DNA of 23,173 nt from positions 1-23,173 of the forward strand of contig CAJVPP010001055.1 of the NCBI GenBank assembly GCA_910592005.1, read 5' to 3'. The position numbers were made by a program, and so were the translations under genes. The notes beneath the pieces were generated by a model, which saw only the letters and a program-made list of their open reading frames with translations, did not search any database and was not told the DNA's origin. This DNA is from Funneliformis mosseae. Lineage: Eukaryota > Glomeromycota > Glomeromycetes > Glomerales > Glomeraceae. Shown piece by piece: positions 18,525-23,173 of this stretch. Positions within the stretch are counted from its first letter, which is position 1. Each line of letters opens with the position of its first letter.

Positions 18525-19846
18525 CAGTCATTGGTGAAAGTAATGGCACTACAAGTGCTACTTGTTTTTTGAGTTGTAGCATGTTCATTTTTCACTCTAG
18601 AATTTTCTAGTATTTCTAGAGTGTTCTTTATAAATAATATTTAATAAACAAATAAAAAAAAGTTGTAAAAAAAAATGAATTTCTTCATGTTTTTCATTTA
18701 AAATGGTATTAACCACCCTTAAAAGAAACTGAAATGCTGTTAATCTTCTTTGGCAGCAAAAAATCTGAAATGCAAGAGAAATTTCACAAAGAACAGGTGT
18801 TTCTTTACACTTCTATTATCATTATGTTAGTTTATTAAAGAAAATTAGTAAGATTACTATAGATTATCAGTCTGATCGACCACAAAAGTTGACTTCTAAA
18901 AAACACTGCCAAATTGGAATGATCGTTAAGCATAATCATTTCACTACAGCAAGTAAAATGAAAGCCCAACTTAAAGAAAAAAATCCAGAGCTTGAAGTTA
19001 GTGAACAGACCATTTGTCATGAGCTAAAAAATCTTAGATTTGTATTTATTCGTCTCAGAAAAGTTCCTTTTTTGACACAGAAAGCAAAAGAGAACTGGTT
19101 GTCTTGGGCCTGTGATTACGTAAATTATAATTGAAAAAAGGTAGTATTTTCTGATGAAACTATACTTTAAATATTCTGTAATATCCTTTCAGCATAGTCA
19201 CGTGACAAAAAAACCTATTGCTCTGATGATAAAATACTCATTTAAAATTCATGTTTAGGGTGCAATCAGTGTTAAAGAAAAAATTGGCATACACATGTTC
19301 ACTGAAAATTTAGATCATCATTTATACCGTCAAATTTTGAATGAATATTTATATGATAATGCAAGTGCAATACATGGTAACTGATGGGTCTTTCAGCAAG
19401 ATAATGACTCAAAATATACTTTCCGTGATGTTCAAGGTGACTTGAAAACTCACCTTCTGAGTCAGGTTCTTTCTTGACCTTTCTATAGCCCTGACCTTAA
19501 TCCTATTGAAAATATTTGGACTATTTTAAAGAAAAATGTTGAGAAAGAGGTCAAGAGAATAATGGCACAAAGAAAAAAAATCTCAAAAGAAATTTTTTTA
19601 AATTTAATTAGAAAGGAATGGGATGATATTGAAAATATCACAATAGTTAACTGCATTAATAGTATGTTAAGTCGTATTAAAGCATGTATTGACACAGAAG
19701 GAGGCCATACCAAATATTAATTAATTAATAAAATATATGTAATTTTGGTCGGTCTTTCAGAAAATAAAAATTTTTTTTGATTTTTTATTATAAAATTACG
19801 CACAAATTATTAAAAAAATGAGTGCCATTACTTTTGCTAAGGTCTG
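18525..19846 (+). mobile_element. Tc1-like DNA transposon (about 1.32 kb) inserted in the gypsy RT
   Basis: TA at 18523-18524 and 19847-19848 flanks inverted ends that begin CAG. About 21 of the outer 26 positions match, sharing AAAGTAATGGCACT. One degenerate transposase frame fills the middle. TA duplication, CAG ends and a DDE transposase define the Tc1/mariner superfamily. The host gypsy frame (KRFIKGFA, then NIIEFLNKL) resumes in register after one TA is removed, so the insertion is precise. This copy is far less decayed than its host. The left subterminal region also contains a hairpin around 18594-18622 (ACTCTAGA paired with TCTAGAGT). Confidence 0.9.
18703..19720 (+). pseudogene. Tc1-like transposase, DD35E spacing, inactivated by stops
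   Basis: From ATG 18703 the protein has a helix-turn-helix region (NAREISQRTGVSL, then LLKKISK), a QKLTSKKH linker, a long clean stretch ending DYVNYN (about 18889-19131), the first catalytic Asp in VVFSDET, VxGAIS, the second Asp in FQQDNDS and the Glu in SPDLNPIENIW. The C-terminus is INSMLSRIKACIDTEGGHTKY. Thirty-five residues separate the second Asp from the Glu, whereas classical Tc1 has 34. At least eight stops occur, all explained by single C-to-T or G-to-A changes at Arg, Gln or Trp codons. One frameshift lies at about 19180-19240, probably at the A7 run near 19208. It was functional fairly recently in relative terms. Confidence 0.85.
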
Positions 19847-19848
19847 TA

Positions 19849-20330
19849 ATATTATTGAATTTCTAAATAAATTATAAAGAACACTTTTTTTATTTAGATA
19901 TAATAATAATAAGATACTTTTGAATAATTAAAAAGATGTTTAACAACTCCACCTATTCTTGCATATCCTAATTTTAAAAAATCTTTTATTTTATATACTA
20001 TACTTCTTTTTTCACTCTAAAAATAATTCTTTCTCAAAAGAATCAGAAAAGAGAATGAGTGATTGCATATGCAAATAAATTTTAAGACCTTTTGAAAGAA
20101 AATATTTTGCAATTAAAGTAGAATTTTTAGCTGTTGTATGAGCAGTATAATACTATTATCATTATTTATACAGATATAAATTTATAGTAATAATTGACTA
20201 TACTACTTTAGCTTATTTAAAAATATGAAAAATCTTATTAGATGACTTAAACATTGACTAATTATTTTTAATACTTATAATATGAAAATTATTAATTAAT
20301 TAAGAAAACTTCATTCAAACATAGATATTT
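19849..20330 (+). pseudogene. Gypsy RT end and RNase H remnant
   Basis: The frame resumes with NIIEFLNKL. TPPILAYPNFKKSFILYT (about 19947-20000) then matches the LTxxPVLxYPDFxxPFxLxTDAS block that opens RNase H; the catalytic Asp of TDAS is no longer readable. YFAIKVEFLAVV at about 20103-20138, a stop for Trp, then YYYHYLY and DYTTLAYLK match the ExECLAVVWAVxxFRxYLxG and TDHxALxWL blocks. Frameshifts separate these blocks. Confidence 0.75.
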
Positions 20331-20599
20331 TAAGTCAAATATAATACTAGAAAGTTTTTTAACAAATTTATAAAAGTAAACCAGAATTTTTTTTACAAAC
20401 ATTCTTATAAATAATGAATTTTGATTTAACTTAACTATAGATTTGAATACATATTTTTTACAAATATACTATTTATCAGAACTTAAAATACTAATATATT
20501 TAAACTAATAGTAACAAGTAGCAATTAAAAGAAAGTCAAAATATTTATTATAATAAAAGGATAACTCTATAAAAAGAATAAACAGGAATCTCAACGATC

Positions 20600-20857
20600 T
20601 CTAAAAGTTATTAAGCTTAATGAAGTTTATATTATATTATATAATTTGCATTCTGATCCTTTGGCAGAATATTTTGCATTAGAAGAAATTTATAGAAGGA
20701 TCAAAATTAGATATTATTAGTTACAAATATATGATAATATATGATAATATATTTAAACTTGTGATGAATTCTAAAGAAAAAGTAAAAATAAAAGGACTAA
20801 ATCATTATATTCTATATAAGTAGGAAAATCTTTTGATTGAGTAGAAATAAATATTAT
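20600..20857 (+). pseudogene. Gypsy integrase zinc-binding domain remnant
   Basis: EVYIILYNLHSDPLAEYFAL followed by EEIYRRIKIRYY, and then TCDEF and VGKSFD, match the HHCC zinc-binding domain and the start of the core. In intact elements this reads HxDPLAGHxG, YYWP, CxxCQ. The second His appears as Tyr (AEYF), a CAT-to-TAT change, and the second Cys is not recognisable. The stretch ends at VEINII, where a MITE is inserted. Confidence 0.75.
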
Positions 20858-20859
20858 TA

Positions 20860-21031
20860 CAGTCAACTCTTATTATAGCGAACTCTTGATATAACGAATT
20901 TTTTAAATAAATATAATAAAAATACTCTTGTTATAGCGAATTGGCTAATCAAATCTCTTAAAATCTTCACTATAACCTTATAGCGAAGTTGAGATCTAGA
21001 ACATAGAGTTCATTATAACAAAAGTTGACTA
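20860..21031. mobile_element. 172 bp MITE with pogo/Tigger-like ends, inserted in the gypsy integrase
   Basis: The left end CAGTCAACTCTTATTATAGC is mirrored at the right end (GTTATAATGAACTC-type sequence on the opposite strand; the outermost base is A instead of G). TA lies at 20858-20859 and 21032-21033. Inside, CTCTT(G/A)(T/A)TATAGCGAA-like words recur three times. CAGTCAACTC(T) plus ATAACGAA words are typical of pogo-type Tc1/mariner derivatives. The host frame VEINII continues with RSLPTMNKEN after one TA is removed, so the insertion is precise. It has no coding capacity. Confidence 0.8.
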
Positions 21032-21033
21032 TA

Positions 21034-21312
21034 GATCTTTACCTACAATGAACAAAGAAAATAAGTATATTGTAGTAGTGACTGATTATTTAACTAAGTA
21101 ACTTGAAGCTAGAGCTCTTACAAACACAAAGTATTCTTAAAAATTTTTTTCTTTATAAAGATATAATTTGTAAACATAGATGCCCTAAAGAGTTATTAAC
21201 TGATAAAGGAATTTATTTTGTTAATTAAATGCTAGATTCTCTATATAAAGAATTGGAAGTAAACTTAAGCTAATAAATGTATACCATCTTTAGATAGCCT
21301 TTTTATCATCTA
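21034..21312 (+). pseudogene. Gypsy integrase catalytic core remnant
   Basis: LPTMNKENKYIVVVTDYLTK contains the first catalytic Asp (TDY at about 21081-21089). A stop replaces Trp, and EARAL follows. The second Asp is in LLTDKGIYFVN (about 21194-21226). MLDSLYKELEVKLKLINVYH then leads into the YHPQT region. The segment with the catalytic Glu (normally GLVERFN) is not found on either side of the next insertion, so part of the core was deleted or is unreadable. Confidence 0.8.
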
Positions 21313-21426
21313 TCAAGGGAGGAAAAAAATATTGCACAGTTAAAATTTATCTGATTTAATAAATTATTATGTAACTGGCTATGTGATTTTTATACAATAT
21401 TTGCTATATATTTCTTAAACAGAATA

Positions 21427-21623
21427 CAGTTAACTCTCTCTAAATATATCCCCTCAGAATTATAGTGAAAATTTTAAAAAATATGCATTTAAAGAGGGTG
21501 TGTATTTAAAGAGAAAATTTATATATGAATTCTATATACTTGGAACTGAATAAGAATGTGTATTTAGAGAGAAAATATATAGTGTATGCATTTAAAAAAG
21601 ATGCATTTAGATAGTGTTGACTA
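21427..21623. mobile_element. 197 bp MITE nested inside the second Tc1-like element
   Basis: The left end CAGTTAACTCTCTCTAAATA is mirrored at the right end (minus strand TAGTCAACACTATCTAAATG). TA occurs at 21425-21426 and 21624-21625. Internal words such as GTATTTA(A/G)AGAGAAAAT are repeated. It shares the CAGTYAACTCT start with the MITE at 20860, suggesting related pogo-type transposases in trans, but the interiors differ. It lies between the left end and the ORF of the host element, so it arrived later. Confidence 0.75.
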
Positions 21624-21708
21624 TATTTGTTTATTATTTTAATTTAATATGTTAAAGATTGTAAAAATCAGGTTTAAATATCTTTACCATTTTAATTTTA
21701 CACATGTA

Positions 21709-22743
21709 ATGGATTTCACTAAAGAGTTAACTGCTATACAAAAGGAAGGCATTATTGTAGCTAAAAAATTAGATCATAATAATACAGAGATTGCAAAAAC
21801 TATAAGATGTTATTGAATAACTGTTACAAGGTGTCTTACAATTTATGAATTAGAAACACTTTCTAAAAAATGACCAGGTCAACCCTACTTGATTAATAAC
21901 CAAAAAAGGTAAAAATTGAAGGCAATAGTTCTCAAAAATAAAGAACTAAGATAAAAAAGTTTAGTAAAAATTACTAATATATTTTCTGCTAAAATTAATA
22001 AATCAGTCTCTACAAAAATAATTCATTATGCATTTTACAAGGAAAATATATATTCCTGTATTCTTCAAAAGAAGCCTCTTATCTTAGTAATCAACAAAAA
22101 TAAATGATTTGTATAGGCAATAGAAAAAAGACATTGGATTGTAAAAGACTGAAAAAAAATAGTCTAGACAGATGAGTCTACATTTTCACAGTTTTAAAAA
22201 ATTGGATAGGAAAGAGTATAGAGAAAGTCAAAGAAAAATTTAATGAAGATTGCATTACATTAACAGTAAAACATTCTTCTTAAAGAATATTTTAGACATA
22301 TTTTTTCTTTTTAATATTAGGTCCCATTATTCTATTTGAAGGTTTAATAACTGGAAATGTATACAAAAAGATATTTTTCACTTATGCAGTTCTCATATTT
22401 AAAGCATTTTTTCAGAAAACTAAAAAAAATTCATTTTTCAGAAAAACAATATACCAGTTTATATATTGAAGATTATATGAGAGTTTTTGCATTTTCAAAA
22501 TATAGAGGTGCTTTCATGATCTGCTTAAAGTTCTGATCTTAACCTAATTGAAAATTTGTAGCTGTAGTTAAGATAGAAATTTAAAAACACAACTTTTAAC
22601 TATCAAGTATTCGTAAACTTAAAAAGGTAGTAAAAGAGGTTTAATAAATAATATCACAAAAAGTATATCATAACTTGATATGATCAATGCCAAATAGAAT
22701 TTAAGCAGTAATCAATGCTAAAGAAAAATATACTGAATATTGA
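21709..22743 (+). pseudogene. Heavily decayed Tc1-like transposase
   Basis: ATG 21709 and TGA 22741 are in the same frame, giving a nominal 344 codons, the normal Tc1 length. The start reads MDFTKELTAIQKEGIIVAKK then a helix-turn-helix (NNTEIAKTI, ITVTRCL). The linker is KK-stop-PGQPYL where KRPGRP is usual. The first Asp is in TDESTF (about 22168-22185). SSDLNLIENL (about 22529-22558) is the SPDLNPIENLW motif with a Pro-to-Ser change. The C-terminus reads SMPNRI, a stop for Arg/Lys/Gln, then AVINAKEKYTEY. The SSDLN block is in another frame from the two ends, so at least two compensating frameshifts exist. Many stops occur at Trp and Gln positions. Confidence 0.8.
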
Positions 22744-22840
22744 TGTATTATTTGTGAATATAAAAAAATGATCTGTTATTCTAATAAAAAAATTTTATTG
22801 CTAAAATAAAACTATGCAATATTTTTATCCTCCTTCGGTA

Positions 22841-22945
22841 CTTTGTTTGCATATTATAAAAAAAGACATAATACTACTCAATATAAACCTTTCTATTTAA
22901 CCTATAAGAGAAATAACATATTATTAATCAATTTTTGAGTACAAA
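22841..22945 (+). pseudogene. Gypsy integrase, segment after the core
   Basis: TLFAYYKKRHNTTQ followed by YKPFYLTYKRNN is readily matched to the xLFAYRTxxHxTTxxxPFxLxYGR block common in gypsy integrases. It proves that the retrotransposon continues on the right of the second Tc1-like element. Similarity fades after about 22945. No LTR is seen before the window ends. Confidence 0.8.
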
Positions 22946-23173
22946 TATCAGATATATAAAATATAATATTAGACAATAGGAAAATTTAATTAATTATATA
23001 TAATAAATAACTGAAAAAAAGTATAGTAAACACAAGATACAGTAGTGGTGGAAAAAACTGGCAGTAAATGAAAATTCATTTACTCGATCACTATTTATTA
23101 AAATCGTTCAAAACTTAAAATATAAATAAACTAATACCACATTTATTATATATTAAAATTTTAATATTGAATT
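22946..23173. other. AT-rich right end of window
   Basis: Nothing was recognised. The 3' part of the gypsy element (integrase tail, polypurine tract, LTR) would be expected here or just beyond. Confidence 0.35.

Larger units (their letters stand above)
21313..22838 (+). mobile_element. Second Tc1-like transposon, inserted in the gypsy integrase and itself hit by a MITE
   Basis: Inverted ends at about 21313-21350 and 22801-22838 share GGAGGA(A/T)AAAAATATTGCA and most flanking positions. TA lies just outside each (21311-21312 and 22839-22840). Subtracting the inner MITE and its extra TA leaves about 1.33 kb, the same size as the element at 18525. The gypsy frame ending AFLSS resumes as TLFAYYKKRHN after removal of the insert and one TA. 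The element is much more decayed than the first Tc1-like copy. Confidence 0.8.
17143..22945 (+). mobile_element. Decayed Ty3/gypsy LTR retrotransposon broken by nested insertions
   Basis: Segments of one gypsy-type pol polyprotein appear in the canonical order on the plus strand: protease-RT linker (17143-17440), reverse transcriptase (about 17770-18522), RT end and RNase H (19849-20330), integrase zinc-binding domain (about 20600-20857), integrase core (21034-21312) and a piece after the core (22841-22945). PR-RT-RH-IN order is diagnostic of Ty3/gypsy rather than Ty1/copia. The gaps are filled by three DNA elements, each sitting on a TA. Many stops and several frameshifts show it is long dead. 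LTRs were not identified, and the right end may lie beyond the window. Confidence 0.8.

Noticed and set aside
19483..19713. Minus-strand frame beginning MVWPPSVSIHAL
   Set aside because: It is the antisense of the C-terminal part of the Tc1-like transposase at 18703-19720.
21350..21425. Translation NWLCDFYTIFAIYFLNR taken at first as gypsy integrase
   Set aside because: It lies inside the second Tc1-like element, between its left inverted end and the nested MITE. The true gypsy continuation is at 22841.

Overview
The window looks like a nuclear contig of an early-diverging, very AT-rich fungus. The best guess is an arbuscular mycorrhizal fungus (Glomeromycotina, Rhizophagus-like). This is inferred from short 76-83 bp GT-AG introns with CTAA/TTAA-type branch sites, long homopolymer runs, and heavily decayed Ty3/gypsy and Tc1/mariner copies. 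The species cannot be proved from the sequence alone.

Layout: (1) About 1-6050 is an AT-rich repeat island. It holds an apparently young ~900 bp retroposed element with a tRNA-like pol III head, a poly(A) tail and a 15 bp target-site duplication (20-34 / 936-950). It also holds a short Tc1/mariner deletion derivative (1261-1850), a possible decayed minus-strand coding relic (2540-3620) and a foldback MITE-like element (3780-4334). (2) About 6050-16230 is less AT-biased and carries the only intact gene. This is a five-exon minus-strand gene (exons 11140-11083, 10856-8942, 8858-8624, 8541-8345, 8268-8199) encoding an 824-residue eIF4E-family protein. About 640 residues of low-complexity sequence precede the cap-binding fold. 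The rest of this island is intergenic, with microsatellites, homopolymers and palindromes. (3) About 16230-23173 is a second AT-rich island filled by one decayed Ty3/gypsy element on the plus strand (protease-RT linker, RT, RNase H, integrase).

The gypsy element is interrupted three times at TA dinucleotides: by a 1.3 kb Tc1-like element (18525-19846), a 172 bp MITE (20860-21031) and a second Tc1-like element (21313-22838). The second Tc1-like element itself contains a 197 bp MITE (21427-21623). Dropping each insert with one TA restores the gypsy reading register, so the nesting order can be read directly. Nearly every recognisable stop in these relics sits where the family has Trp, Gln or Arg, pointing to C-to-T / G-to-A decay.

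The most interesting item is the eIF4E-family gene. The fold keeps W43-, W102-, E103- and W166-equivalents, has Tyr at the W56 position and Arg at the dorsal W73 position, and carries a YX4L-phi motif (the canonical eIF4E-binding motif) in cis about 40 residues upstream. The last intron has a non-consensus GTTGGT donor that decides whether the C-terminal segment is made.
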